Assembly (NCBI GenBank): GCA_017402995.1
Contig: JAFQOV010000009.1
Location: 17,907-81,906 of the forward strand
Origin: Candidatus Gastranaerophilales bacterium
GTDB taxonomy: Bacteria > Cyanobacteriota > Vampirovibrionia > Gastranaerophilales > Gastranaerophilaceae
DNA length: 64,000 nt
Direction: 5' to 3'
The number at the start of each line of letters is the position of its first letter. Position 1 is the stretch's first letter. The position numbers were made by a program, and so were the translations under genes. Positions 1 through 8,679 of this stretch are shown here, one piece after another. Below the pieces are notes generated by a model. It was given only the letters and a program-made list of their open reading frames with translations. It ran no database searches and was not told where the DNA came from.

Positions 1-2
1 AC

Positions 3-1067
3 ATGTATCTTGACCATGGCGCAACGAAAACAGTTTTTGGCAGAAACAGAGAAGAATTTGCCGACATTGAACATGCAGCAACTTTAGCTGAATTAAAACT
101 TGTGCACTCCCCTGTTCGTCACTTAGGAACAGAAAAATCTCTTGCGGTTTTAAAATCTATGCAAGATTATCTTGACTCAAAAATTGATATCATAAACAAC
201 GAATATGTTGATGAATTAATCATTGAAGATAACAAAATTAAAGGCTTTACAACAACTCAAGGAAAAGAATATTTAGCAGATTACGTTGTTGTAGCTCCTG
301 GCAGAGAAGGTGCAGATTGGTTATCTAACCAATTCTTAAAAAACAAAATTCACATGGTTAATAACGCAGTTGACGTTGGTGTTCGTGTTGAACTTCCAGC
401 GCCTGTTATGGAGCCAATCACATCAAGATTATATGAATCAAAATTAATCTACCACACTCCAACATTTGGTGACGAAGTTAGAACTTTCTGTATGAATCCA
501 AATGGCGAAGTTGTAAACGAAAACTATAACGGCATTTCAACCGTTAATGGACACTCTTATGCAGATAAGAAAACTCCAAATACAAACTTTGCACTTTTAG
601 TTTCTAAAAAATTCACAGAACCATTCCACGAACCAATTAAATATGGTCAACATATCGCTTCTTTGGCAAATATGCTTGCTGGGGGCATTTTGGTTCAAAG
701 ATTTGGAGATTTAGTTGAAGGACGTCGTTCAACTCCACAAAGAATTAAAGAATCAATCATTAAACCAACCCTAGAATGTGCTACTCCTGGGGATTTGAGC
801 CTAGTTTTACCATATAGACAACTTTTAAGCATTATCGAAATGATTTATGCTCTTGATAAAATCGCACCAGGCGTTGCTTCAAGATACACTCTTCTATATG
901 GTGTTGAAGTTAAATTCTACTCTGCAAGAGTTTTAATTTCAAACGAACTTGAAACAATGGGAGTTAAAAACTTGTTCGCAATCGGCGACGGCGCTGGCGT
1001 TACAAGAGGTTTAATGCAAGCAAGTGCCTCTGGTGTCCATGTTGCAAGGGTTATCGCTGGAAGATAA
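3..1067 (+). CDS. FAD-dependent dehydrogenase (COG2509-like), 5' end cut by window edge
   Basis: The 354 visible residues look like the C-terminal three quarters of a flavoprotein oxidoreductase. The end carries the FAD-binding signature LFAIGDGAGVTRGLMQASAS (about residues 324-343), followed by GVHVARVIAGR, as in the COG2509 FAD-dependent dehydrogenase family. A middle stretch, YVVVAPGREGADWL, fits the second part of the Rossmann-like FAD domain. The N-terminal GxGxxG dinucleotide motif is missing, so the ATG at position 3 is almost certainly internal and the gene begins upstream of the window. The physiological substrate cannot be read from the sequence. The gene ends in a strong hairpin terminator shared with the convergent small gene. 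Family-level confidence is good; the exact reaction is unknown. Confidence 0.8.
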   Translation: MYLDHGATKTVFGRNREEFADIEHAATLAELKLVHSPVRHLGTEKSLAVLKSMQDYLDSKIDIINNEYVDELIIEDNKIKGFTTTQGKEYLADYVVVAPGREGADWLSNQFLKNKIHMVNNAVDVGVRVELPAPVMEPITSRLYESKLIYHTPTFGDEVRTFCMNPNGEVVNENYNGISTVNGHSYADKKTPNTNFALLVSKKFTEPFHEPIKYGQHIASLANMLAGGILVQRFGDLVEGRRSTPQRIKESIIKPTLECATPGDLSLVLPYRQLLSIIEMIYALDKIAPGVASRYTLLYGVEVKFYSARVLISNELETMGVKNLFAIGDGAGVTRGLMQASASGVHVARVIAGR

Positions 1068-1090
1068 ACGCTTAATTTTTTTTAAAAATA

Positions 1091-1120
1091 ATTAAAAGGT
1101 TGCATTAGCAACCTTTTAAT
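1091..1120. terminator. Bidirectional intrinsic terminator
   Basis: A perfect 13-bp stem (1091-1103 pairing with 1108-1120) closes on a 4-nt ATTA loop, with A and T tracts on the two sides. It sits between two convergent genes, and the minus-strand gene's stop codon lies inside the right arm. It can therefore end both transcripts. Confidence 0.85.
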
Positions 1121-1370
1121 TTTGAAAATATATTTTTATGAGCTCGTTGAGCAATATTTTATTTTTTTCTTTCATCTCTTCATTATAATAATTAAAATCC
1201 GAAATTTCTCTTTGCGCCATTTGATTATTTAAAATGCAAAATCTTATCTCCTCTATCAAACCAAACATTATATCTTGCAATTCACAAATATAATCTAGCA
1301 AATATAAAAATTCTTCTTGCCTTTTTTCAGATAATTTAACAGTTTCATTTTTCATATTTAAAGCTAACAT
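1116..1370 (-). CDS. Small hypothetical protein (84 aa), helical
   Basis: A short, Glu/Lys/Leu-rich protein predicted to be largely helical; no family is recognised. Two in-frame ATGs (1370 and 1355) are possible. There is no Shine-Dalgarno sequence before either, but a TG-CATAAT box lies about 10 bp upstream of the first, so a very short leader is possible. The next gene upstream, on the opposite strand, is a small XRE regulator, so the two are divergently transcribed from an 89-bp gap. Function unknown. The stop codon inside a good bidirectional terminator supports it as a real gene. Confidence 0.55.
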   Translation of the reverse strand: MLALNMKNETVKLSEKRQEEFLYLLDYICELQDIMFGLIEEIRFCILNNQMAQREISDFNYYNEEMKEKNKILLNELIKIYFQN

Positions 1371-1459
1371 ATTTTTTCATATTATGCAATTTATAACGGA
1401 GTTTCTGCTCTTTTAAATTCATAGAAATTCATGAAGAAAAAATTTATCATGTAATTACT

Positions 1460-1780
1460 ATGTACGACATAAAGAAAATATTTGCCAAAAACATAAAAAG
1501 ACTTAGAAAAGAGCGCAATTTGACGCAAGAGCAATTTGCGGAAATCGTTGGCGTACAATGGAAAACTGTTGTAAATTTTGAAGCTGGGAGAAATTTGGCT
1601 AATTCTGAAAACATGCAAAATATTTGCAACAAATTAAACATATCACCATATGAATTATTTTTGACATCGAATGAAGAAAAATGCGATATTAAAAATCAAA
1701 TCAACTGTGAATTAGAAAAATTAAACACCAAAGAATTAAAAAGAATTTTAAAAATAATCAAAGCCTTAAACAACGATTAA
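1460..1780 (+). CDS. XRE-family helix-turn-helix regulator
   Basis: A 106-residue protein with a typical lambda-repressor-like (HTH_3) domain at residues 5-62. NIKRLRKERNLTQEQFAEIV is helices 1-2, WKTVVNFEAGRN is the recognition region, and the domain closes with LNISPYELF. The short C-terminal tail (about 70-106) is helical and Lys/Glu-rich and could support dimerisation. It has no sensor or protease domain, so it probably acts as a small autoregulated DNA-binding protein. A TATCAT box at 1445-1450 lies 9 bp before the ATG and no Shine-Dalgarno sequence is seen, suggesting a very short leader. The divergent neighbour is a small unknown gene that it may regulate (inference). Confidence 0.85.
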   Translation: MYDIKKIFAKNIKRLRKERNLTQEQFAEIVGVQWKTVVNFEAGRNLANSENMQNICNKLNISPYELFLTSNEEKCDIKNQINCELEKLNTKELKRILKIIKALNND

Positions 1781-1790
1781 TCAATTTCCA

Positions 1791-1799
1791 TGATAAAAT
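1791..1799 (+). promoter_or_regulatory. Extended -10 box (TGATAAAAT) at leaderless spacing
   Basis: TG-A-TAAAAT, with the hexamer at 1794-1799, lies so that transcription would begin about 7 nt downstream, at the ATG at 1806. No ribosome-binding site is visible between the box and the gene. Confidence 0.55.
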
Positions 1800-1805
1800 T
1801 AAACC

Positions 1806-2540
1806 ATGCAAAAAGATATTATCGCCTTTTGGGGTTATCCAAGAAAAGAATTGATTAATGAATATAAAACAATCTATCCAAACGCTACTTGGATAGATTT
1901 AGATATTGATTACAATTACCCCAATTTAAAATTAGTACCAGATAATTATTGCACCATAATTAAAAACATTTATAACAACGCATATTATTTAAAAGATAGA
2001 ATTATCGCAATTTTAGCACCAATTGGCAAAGACAAATGCGACAGCGCATTTTTTGTGAGCGAAATTTTAAAACAAGATGGCTTTAAGGTTGTTCAAAGTA
2101 TTTTTGAAGACAAATGTCCAAACATTAACGACTTAAATCTGCCAATCAGCCAAAGCAATTTGCCATTAAAAGAAAAAATTAATTTAATTACAAAAAATAT
2201 TTATGAGCAAAAAGACTATTCTTATCTTGAAAAAGCAAAACCACAATTTGGCTTTTGGGGCGTACCGCCAAATGATTTATCTATTTTAGATATTTTTCCA
2301 AATAACACCGAGCTTTTTGGCTGGACAAGAGCAGTCGAGGCGGGATATCCTGGAGATTTTGAACTTGAAATGTATGTTGATGAAAATTTACCAACAATAT
2401 TTTTCACACAAGCTTTTTGCTCTAAAACACAAATTGCGCGCCACCTAGCAAACAAATATAATGGGCTTTTTATTGATATAGATACCATTCCAACCAATTC
2501 AATAAAAGCAAAAATTGAAGCGTTTTTGAGGTTGAGATGA
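1806..2540 (+). CDS. Unknown protein with duplicated FWGxP module, paired with HgdC-like ATPase
   Basis: A 244-residue soluble protein of no recognised family. It seems to contain two related halves: IIAFWGYPRKELINEY near residue 5 and FGFWGVPPNDLSILDIFP near residue 148, each followed by a short acidic hydrophobic strand. The C-terminal part holds FFTQAFCSKTQIARHLANKY, with a single Cys. It overlaps the next gene by an ATGA junction (2537-2540), so the two are translationally coupled and probably act together. The partner belongs to the BadF/BadG/HgdC activase family, so this protein may be its client or subunit. It is much shorter than known 2-hydroxyacyl-CoA dehydratase subunits and no clear dehydratase motif is visible. 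Confidence 0.7.
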   Translation: MQKDIIAFWGYPRKELINEYKTIYPNATWIDLDIDYNYPNLKLVPDNYCTIIKNIYNNAYYLKDRIIAILAPIGKDKCDSAFFVSEILKQDGFKVVQSIFEDKCPNINDLNLPISQSNLPLKEKINLITKNIYEQKDYSYLEKAKPQFGFWGVPPNDLSILDIFPNNTELFGWTRAVEAGYPGDFELEMYVDENLPTIFFTQAFCSKTQIARHLANKYNGLFIDIDTIPTNSIKAKIEAFLRLR

Positions 2541-3193
2541 TTAAAAGATATATTGACGCAGGAACAACTTGGACAAAAATCTTAGAAATCCAAGACGGGA
2601 AAAAAGAATATAAGGTTATTTCGACCGCAGAATTTCGCAAATTAAATTTAGATTATGAAAAATCAACAGGTCATAGCCTAGACAAAATCAAAAACAAATA
2701 TGAAAACGAAGTTGTAGCGCTTTCATATGGTGCTAAAAAATATTTAGAAGATGATTTTATAGCTCTTGATTTAGGCTCAAGAGATATTAAATATGTCAAA
2801 TTTCAAAATAAAAAATTTAAAGATATGGATTGGAACGCAAGTTGCGCAAGTGCAACGGGCGCAACGGTTGAAATGCTTTTAAAATTTTATGATGTTGACA
2901 TCAAAAACTTAAAATATACCCCCGAAAAATATGCTGTTACTTGCGGAATTTTTGGTTTAGAAAAAATTATGGACGACGTTTCAAAAGGCTTAAACCCAGA
3001 AATTGCAATTTCAAAATTTATCCATGGACTTGCATATAATGCCTATAATTTTACAAAAAACCCTGAAAAAATCTGCATTTCTGGCGGTTTTTGCGAAAAT
3101 GATTGCTTTATCGAAAGCTTAAAACAATACTGCGAAGTTTTGCCTTTGGGCAGATTTATCCTTGTAGATGGGTTATTAGAAATGGAAAACTAA
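2537..3193 (+). CDS. BadF/BadG/HgdC-family ATPase (CoA-dehydratase activase-like)
   Basis: A 218-residue ASKHA-fold ATPase. Visible motifs in order are phosphate 1 YIDAGTTWTKILEI (residues 5-18), a second strand-turn FIALDLGSRDIKYVKF (75-90), CASATGATVEML (around 104-115), CGIFGLEKIMDDVSKG and ISGGFCENDCFIESL near the end. The two cysteines (in SCASATG and VTCGIFG) match the positions that in HgdC activators bind a shared [4Fe-4S] cluster between two subunits. It is shorter than most activators (about 255-270 aa). In the known family, ATP hydrolysis drives electron transfer to a 2-hydroxyacyl-CoA dehydratase or benzoyl-CoA reductase. No such enzyme is encoded in the window; the only candidate partner is the overlapping upstream gene. 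The 3' end overlaps convergent cheA by 4 bp. Confidence 0.85.
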   Translation: MIKRYIDAGTTWTKILEIQDGKKEYKVISTAEFRKLNLDYEKSTGHSLDKIKNKYENEVVALSYGAKKYLEDDFIALDLGSRDIKYVKFQNKKFKDMDWNASCASATGATVEMLLKFYDVDIKNLKYTPEKYAVTCGIFGLEKIMDDVSKGLNPEIAISKFIHGLAYNAYNFTKNPEKICISGGFCENDCFIESLKQYCEVLPLGRFILVDGLLEMEN

Positions 3194-6100
3194 GGAAGAA
3201 TTTCTTCGATTGTTTTTATCAATTCTTCTTGTTTGAATGAATTTTTTTGAATATATTTAGAAACCCTTGCATATTCCATATCTTGAATATGATTTTCCAT
3301 TGGCTCAGACGAAACAACAATCACTGGGATTGTTTCGTAGTTTATAATTTTTCTTAATTCGCCAATAAATTCAAAACCGTTCATATGTGGCATTTGAATA
3401 TCAGAAATTATTAGGTCATATTTGTTATTTCTTGCTTTTTCAAGCGCAATTAGTGGATTTGTCGCTGTTGAAACGTTATATCCTTTATTGACCAAAATAT
3501 TTTTTTGCAAAATTCTTGTTGTGTGCGAATCATCAACGACTAAGATTTTTTTATCTAGATGTTCTTGCGCGCGAATAATGCCATTTTTGCTGATAATTTT
3601 CATGCCAATCTTTCTTGAATTGATTGTTGAAATAATATCACTTGATGATAAAATCAAGCAAGCTTCGCCATTAGCAAGCGTTGTAATGCCTGAAACATGT
3701 TTAATTTTATATAATGGTGGAGATAATTTTTTGTGGACAATTTCTTGGTCAGATACCAATTTTTCAACAATAATCCCGCAAGTGCCGTTTTCTGTTTCAA
3801 TTATCATCAACGTATATTTAAGAGCTTCACGTGGTTTATTTGCAAAGTTTAAAATCTGAGACAAGGTATAAATTTCTATTGCCTCATTGTTATAAATATA
3901 AAAATTCTTTTCGTCTTTTTCAAAAATATCATCAGGATTAACCCTAACAATAGTTTTAATTACAGACGTATCTATCGCAAAAAGTTGCTCTTGCTCTTGA
4001 ATAATGAACACTTTTCTTGTTGCAACAGTTGCTGGCAAAGTTATTTGCACAACTGTTCCTTGGTTTAATTGCGAAAATACGTCTACTCTGCCGTTTAATT
4101 GATTAATTTTGTTATTTACAATATCAAGCCCCAAACCGCGACCAGAGAGCTCTGTTACAAAATTTTCTGTTGAAAATCCAGGATAAAATATCAAATTTGT
4201 CAATTCTTCATCACTAATTGCAGAGATTTCTTCTTGGGTCAAAAGCTTCTTCTCAAGCGCTTTTTGCTTGATTTTTTCAATATCTATCCCTCTGCCATCA
4301 TCTTTAACACTAATGATAACTTTATTATCTTTATATTTTGCCTCAACTTCAATTCTACCAACAGGGTTTTTGCCAAGCTCACGGCGCGTTTGCGCATCTT
4401 CAATCCCATGATCAATTGCATTTCTAATAATATGAATTAAAGGAATTTTTATTTCTTCAATAATCGTTTTGTCGGCTGAAACCTCGGCGCCTTTTGTAAC
4501 AAAGTCAATTTTTTTATTTTTATCGCGTGCAATGTTGTGCACCATTCTTGGAAACAATTGGAAAATAATTGAAAGTGGCAAAATTCTCATGTTTTTAACC
4601 ATGTTTTCAATCTCTGTTGTTGTTGAATTAAGCTGACTTTCGCTCTCTTGCAACTGTTTAAATAAGTTTTGCACTTCTTTTAAAATATTTGAAACATTTT
4701 CAATGTGCATTTCGCTTAATGCGCTCAATTGCTTGTTATATGAAACAATTTTTCTATAATCCTGATTTTCGCGCATTGGGTCAGACAAATATTTTTTATC
4801 AAAATATTTGATATAATAATTCATTTTCACAAAGTTTTTTTGCCAATCAACAATATCAGAATTAATCTTTTTAACAAGAGACAGTTGTTCATTTGTCTTA
4901 ATTTTTGAAACAATCAATTCTCCGATTTGTCCAACCAAATTATCAAGCTTGTTTGAGTCAATTCTAAGGGTTTTAATTTCTGAATTTGTAATCGTATTCA
5001 AAATATCTTTTTGCGTTTGTTCAAGATTGACCTCTTTAACTTTTTCGTTTTGTGGCTTAAAATTTGCCATAATCTTGATTACATCAGATTTTTTATGTAC
5101 TTCTTGAATTAATTTAATATCGTTTGTTTTAATCGCTTCAAGCGTTTCAACAAGCCCCATTGAAACATCTTTTGGGATTGGTTTTTCTTTGTTTTTGTAT
5201 ATTTTTAATAAATCTAATACATTTTTATAAACTTCTTTGATTTCATCATCTTGAGCGCTCAAAAATACTTTATTTACAAGCAATAAAACCTCATCAAAAT
5301 GATTTTCGCTGACTTCAAGAAGAGAAACTCTTGCGATAATTTCATCAATTTCGTTTAGTTTAATATCTTTTGGGTTAATTGTTGTTACTTCATTTTTAGA
5401 ATTTAATTTCTCATCAACAATCTCGTAATAGTTTTGTTTTTTAATTTTTTCCCCATCAAACAGAGCGCAAAGCATCTCAATCAGGCGAGAAACCGTCGAA
5501 TTAACATCTAAAAAAACAAATTCTTTATTTTCTTGAACTTTAAATTTATCTAAAGCCGTCAAAACATTTTGAGCACAGTTGTTGATTGAAAAAATTTTTT
5601 CGCTTTCAATATTTCTAAAAATATCAACAAGCTTGTTTATCTTAAATTCAATCTCATAAATGTCCGAAAAAACATTTCTACTTCTTGCATCTGAAACTAT
5701 ATATAAAATATCAATTATTATCTGCTCAATTCTATCCAAAACAGGCAAAAGCTGCTTTTTGAGCGGGGTATAGTCTTCTTCTTTTTCTTCAATTTCTTGT
5801 TTTTGATTTACAATATTTTCCAATTTTTGAATATATTGACCAATTTCATCACTTTTAAATTCTGTCTTGTTTTCAACAGTTTTATTAATCAAGCCCATAA
5901 TAAAATCAAGACATTCCGAAATTGTATCTGTGACAGTATTTGTGACTTGAAGCCCATCTTCTTTAATGAGGCTTATGACATCTTCAATTTTGTGTGCAAT
6001 ATTTTGAATGTCATCAAAACCAAGCATTCTAGCCGAGCCCTTCAATGAATGGGCGTCGCGAAACAACTGCATTGCAAGCTCTGGAGATTTTTCTTTTTCA

Positions 6101-6198
6101 ATTGCAAGCAATTTTTCATCCATAGAAGCAATAATTTCAGCACTTTCCTGCTGAAAAATATTTAATATTTCATTCAATTCATTTTCTTGAAATTCCAT
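3190..6198 (-). CDS. cheA: Chemotaxis histidine kinase CheA with C-terminal receiver domain
   Basis: A 1002-residue hybrid kinase. An N-terminal HPt domain carries the phospho-His in LFRDAHSLKGSARMLGF (His50). After a long, variable linker come the dimerisation helices, then the HATPase domain with N box HIIRNAIDHGIED, G1 DDGRGIDIEK and G2 GRGLGLDIV. A CheW-like P5 domain (about 700-840) follows. The last 120 residues form a receiver domain with KKILVVDDSH and the phospho-acceptor Asp in LIISDIQMPHMNGF. CheA-REC fusions are typical of cyanobacterial and gliding/pilus chemosensory arrays. It is followed, 15 bp away in operon order, by the receptor gene upstream (6214-7260). No cheR or cheB is present here, so adaptation genes must lie elsewhere or be absent. 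Confidence 0.95.
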   Translation of the reverse strand: MEFQENELNEILNIFQQESAEIIASMDEKLLAIEKEKSPELAMQLFRDAHSLKGSARMLGFDDIQNIAHKIEDVISLIKEDGLQVTNTVTDTISECLDFIMGLINKTVENKTEFKSDEIGQYIQKLENIVNQKQEIEEKEEDYTPLKKQLLPVLDRIEQIIIDILYIVSDARSRNVFSDIYEIEFKINKLVDIFRNIESEKIFSINNCAQNVLTALDKFKVQENKEFVFLDVNSTVSRLIEMLCALFDGEKIKKQNYYEIVDEKLNSKNEVTTINPKDIKLNEIDEIIARVSLLEVSENHFDEVLLLVNKVFLSAQDDEIKEVYKNVLDLLKIYKNKEKPIPKDVSMGLVETLEAIKTNDIKLIQEVHKKSDVIKIMANFKPQNEKVKEVNLEQTQKDILNTITNSEIKTLRIDSNKLDNLVGQIGELIVSKIKTNEQLSLVKKINSDIVDWQKNFVKMNYYIKYFDKKYLSDPMRENQDYRKIVSYNKQLSALSEMHIENVSNILKEVQNLFKQLQESESQLNSTTTEIENMVKNMRILPLSIIFQLFPRMVHNIARDKNKKIDFVTKGAEVSADKTIIEEIKIPLIHIIRNAIDHGIEDAQTRRELGKNPVGRIEVEAKYKDNKVIISVKDDGRGIDIEKIKQKALEKKLLTQEEISAISDEELTNLIFYPGFSTENFVTELSGRGLGLDIVNNKINQLNGRVDVFSQLNQGTVVQITLPATVATRKVFIIQEQEQLFAIDTSVIKTIVRVNPDDIFEKDEKNFYIYNNEAIEIYTLSQILNFANKPREALKYTLMIIETENGTCGIIVEKLVSDQEIVHKKLSPPLYKIKHVSGITTLANGEACLILSSSDIISTINSRKIGMKIISKNGIIRAQEHLDKKILVVDDSHTTRILQKNILVNKGYNVSTATNPLIALEKARNNKYDLIISDIQMPHMNGFEFIGELRKIINYETIPVIVVSSEPMENHIQDMEYARVSKYIQKNSFKQEELIKTIEEILP

Positions 6199-6213
6199 AT
6201 TTTTCTTTTTGCC

Positions 6214-7260
6214 CTATATGGATTGTTTTAGGTCGTTTGAAGTTGTTTCAATTTGTTCAAAAATTGTTTCGTTCTCAATGTTAATTTTGCGGTTTTCTTC
6301 AACCATTTGAGAAATTTCTTTAACATAACCGTCAGTTGAAACGCTATCTTGGTTAATTTGATTTGATGAGAAAATAATTTCTTTCATATTCATTGAAATT
6401 TCGCTCATAGCACCGATTAACTGTTCAATATTTTCACTGATTAAATGTGCCAATTCTAAACCAGATTCGATTTCTTTTGTGCCTTCTTCTGTCGCTAAAA
6501 CAGTTGAATTTGCTGTTTGTTGAATATCATTAATCAAAGAAATAATTTTTGTTGTCGCTTGCTTAGATTCATCAGCCAACTTTCTAATTTCAGACGCAAC
6601 AACCGCAAAGCCTTTGCCGTGTTCGCCTGCGCGCGCCGCTTCTACTGCCGCATTAAGCGCCAAAAGATTTGTTTGCTCAGCAATATCTTCAACAAGACCG
6701 ACAGTTGAAGAAATTGATTGAACAAAATCTGACAATTCCAAAATTAATTCTGCAATTGTTTGAATTTTATGTCTGATTGAAAACATTTTTTCAATATTTG
6801 ATTTAACAGCGCCATATTCATTATTTGTAAAATTTAATGATTCGTCTGTTTTTTCTTGAGTTTTTGTTATTAATTCCTTCATATCAAAAGAAAATTTTTG
6901 CAAATTTTCAACAAGTTCTTGAACATTTTTAATTCTAGAACTTGAAACTGCATTTTTTTCTTTTTGTGCAAAATTTTTATTTTGAATTAGGTTAATGTCT
7001 GTGATTGTTTTATCGGAAGTTGTTGTAATGACATTTTCGATTTTATTTTTAATTGAATTTTTGCTAAATTCAAATGCCAAAAAAGTAACTAAATATAAAA
7101 CTCCAAGAGTAATACCGAGCTCATAACCGGAAAACTCTAGAAAATGTACAACATAGAAAACAATTGCGATTGTTATAAACAATACAAAACAATCAATAAT
7201 TTGTTTTTTTACTAATTCACGATTAAAGCTAATTCTATTATTATTTACTTCTTTTGACAT
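6214..7260 (-). CDS. Methyl-accepting chemotaxis protein without a sensor domain
   Basis: A 348-residue receptor. Two hydrophobic segments (about residues 21-41 and 46-66) are joined by only a few residues, so there is no periplasmic ligand domain. The remainder is a cytoplasmic coiled coil with the conserved hairpin tip [20 protein letters not shown] and [16 protein letters not shown], which binds CheA and CheW. Signals must therefore be sensed through the membrane, the cytoplasm or a partner protein. An AAGGTGG ribosome-binding site lies just before the ATG. It is the first gene of the cheA operon and is divergent from the receiver-protein gene at 7326. TATAAT-like sequences for both directions lie in the 65-bp gap. 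Confidence 0.93.
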   Translation of the reverse strand: MSKEVNNNRISFNRELVKKQIIDCFVLFITIAIVFYVVHFLEFSGYELGITLGVLYLVTFLAFEFSKNSIKNKIENVITTTSDKTITDINLIQNKNFAQKEKNAVSSSRIKNVQELVENLQKFSFDMKELITKTQEKTDESLNFTNNEYGAVKSNIEKMFSIRHKIQTIAELILELSDFVQSISSTVGLVEDIAEQTNLLALNAAVEAARAGEHGKGFAVVASEIRKLADESKQATTKIISLINDIQQTANSTVLATEEGTKEIESGLELAHLISENIEQLIGAMSEISMNMKEIIFSSNQINQDSVSTDGYVKEISQMVEENRKINIENETIFEQIETTSNDLKQSI

Positions 7261-7325
7261 ATTCCACCTTTTAATAAAAAATTGTATAATCTAATTATAA
7301 TTAATTATAGTAAATAAGTTAAGTT

Positions 7326-8675
7326 ATGACAAAAAAAGTAATTATAATAGATGATAGTTCGCTTCAATTGAACGTTTTGAAGATGAAATTTTCAAAAGAT
7401 TTTTGGCAAGTTCGCATTGTCAAAAATTCTATTGAAGCATATTCAACAATCTATGAAATTGCGCCAGATTTAATCATAACAGACGCTATAATGCCCCACG
7501 TTAGTGGTTTTGGACTTGTTAAAACAATTAGAAATGACGAAAAAATTTCCAAAATTCCTATAATTATTTATAGCGTTTTGCCAGAAAATAACGTGAAGTT
7601 ATACCTTAAAAAAGAAAGACCAGAATTTTTCTTTTCAAAAGAAAAAAATGTCGAAGAATTAATCTCTTTTGCGAATGAAACTTGCAAAAAAAATCCGCTT
7701 CCAGAAAAATATAAAAACGAAATTTTAAATACAAAAAAAGAAAAAGTTGAAGAAAATATCAAAAAAATTGAATCAAACACGGTTAATTCGCTTGAAAGCA
7801 TTAAAGAAAAACTCGAACATGTCAACTTTTTAAATGACGATAAAAAAATCTTGTCAGATTGCTTTAATATTCTTTATTCATCAATCGACTACAACCTTGC
7901 AATTGCCTGCGTGGAAGATGAAGAAGAGGGCAAAACAATCTTTTTTGATATAAGAAATATCATTTTAAGCCCAATTTTACAAAGCACTCTTTTAAAAGAA
8001 TATGACGGCAAAACGCCTGTTTTAAACAAACAATACGCGCCAAATTTAAAAATTATTCATTTAAAAGAAGATTTTTCATCAAAAGTTGAGTTTAATTTTA
8101 ATTATTTAGACAAAAACATAGGAAAAATTACAATTTTTTCTCTTAAAACTCATCTTTTAACCAATGAGGACAAGGAGTTTTTAGAAAATATTTTGTTTAA
8201 TTTCTTTAGAACAAGATTTGTCAAAAAAAATTCACAAAAAAAGAAAACAGAAAAATATTTCACAAATAACTCCATAAAACTTGAAAAAAATATTGAAAAG
8301 ATTAACGAATATAGCGCCTATTGCGCAATTGTCAAAATCGCAAATTACCAAGATTTAGCGGTTTATTTAAGCATTGAAGATATTGATATTTTAAATATCA
8401 AAATAACTCAAATAATCACTCAATATTTAGAAAATGACGAAAAAATATTTAAAGAAGCAGATGATGAATTTAGCTTGGTCATTTTTGAAAAAGAAAACGA
8501 GCTCGCGCAAAAACGTTTAAAATCCTTAAATGACGCGCTTAACAGCATATCTATTGAAGGATTAAATTTGAAAAGTTTAATTGGGGTGTCAAATTGCAAT
8601 TTTAATGGCAAATTTGACCTGAAAGAAGCACAAAAAACGGCGAGAAAAACGCTAGAAACAATACAAAAACTGTAA
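7326..8675 (+). CDS. Response regulator with degenerate GGDEF-like C-terminus
   Basis: A 449-residue protein. Residues 1-120 form a receiver domain, with acidic pocket IIIDDSS (Asp9, Asp10) and phospho-acceptor Asp53 in LIITDAIMPHVSGF. A Lys-rich linker leads to a middle domain (about 160-300) of unclear type, possibly GAF-like. The last about 130 residues resemble a nucleotide cyclase fold: YCAIVKIANYQDLAVYL, then FKEADDEFSLVIFE where GGDEF proteins have RYGGDEF. The two glycines are replaced by Ala-Asp, so diguanylate cyclase activity is unlikely. It precedes the double CheW gene by 4 bp and probably takes phosphate from the adjacent CheA. The output is unknown. Confidence 0.85.
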   Translation: MTKKVIIIDDSSLQLNVLKMKFSKDFWQVRIVKNSIEAYSTIYEIAPDLIITDAIMPHVSGFGLVKTIRNDEKISKIPIIIYSVLPENNVKLYLKKERPEFFFSKEKNVEELISFANETCKKNPLPEKYKNEILNTKKEKVEENIKKIESNTVNSLESIKEKLEHVNFLNDDKKILSDCFNILYSSIDYNLAIACVEDEEEGKTIFFDIRNIILSPILQSTLLKEYDGKTPVLNKQYAPNLKIIHLKEDFSSKVEFNFNYLDKNIGKITIFSLKTHLLTNEDKEFLENILFNFFRTRFVKKNSQKKKTEKYFTNNSIKLEKNIEKINEYSAYCAIVKIANYQDLAVYLSIEDIDILNIKITQIITQYLENDEKIFKEADDEFSLVIFEKENELAQKRLKSLNDALNSISIEGLNLKSLIGVSNCNFNGKFDLKEAQKTARKTLETIQKL

Positions 8676-8679
8676 AATT

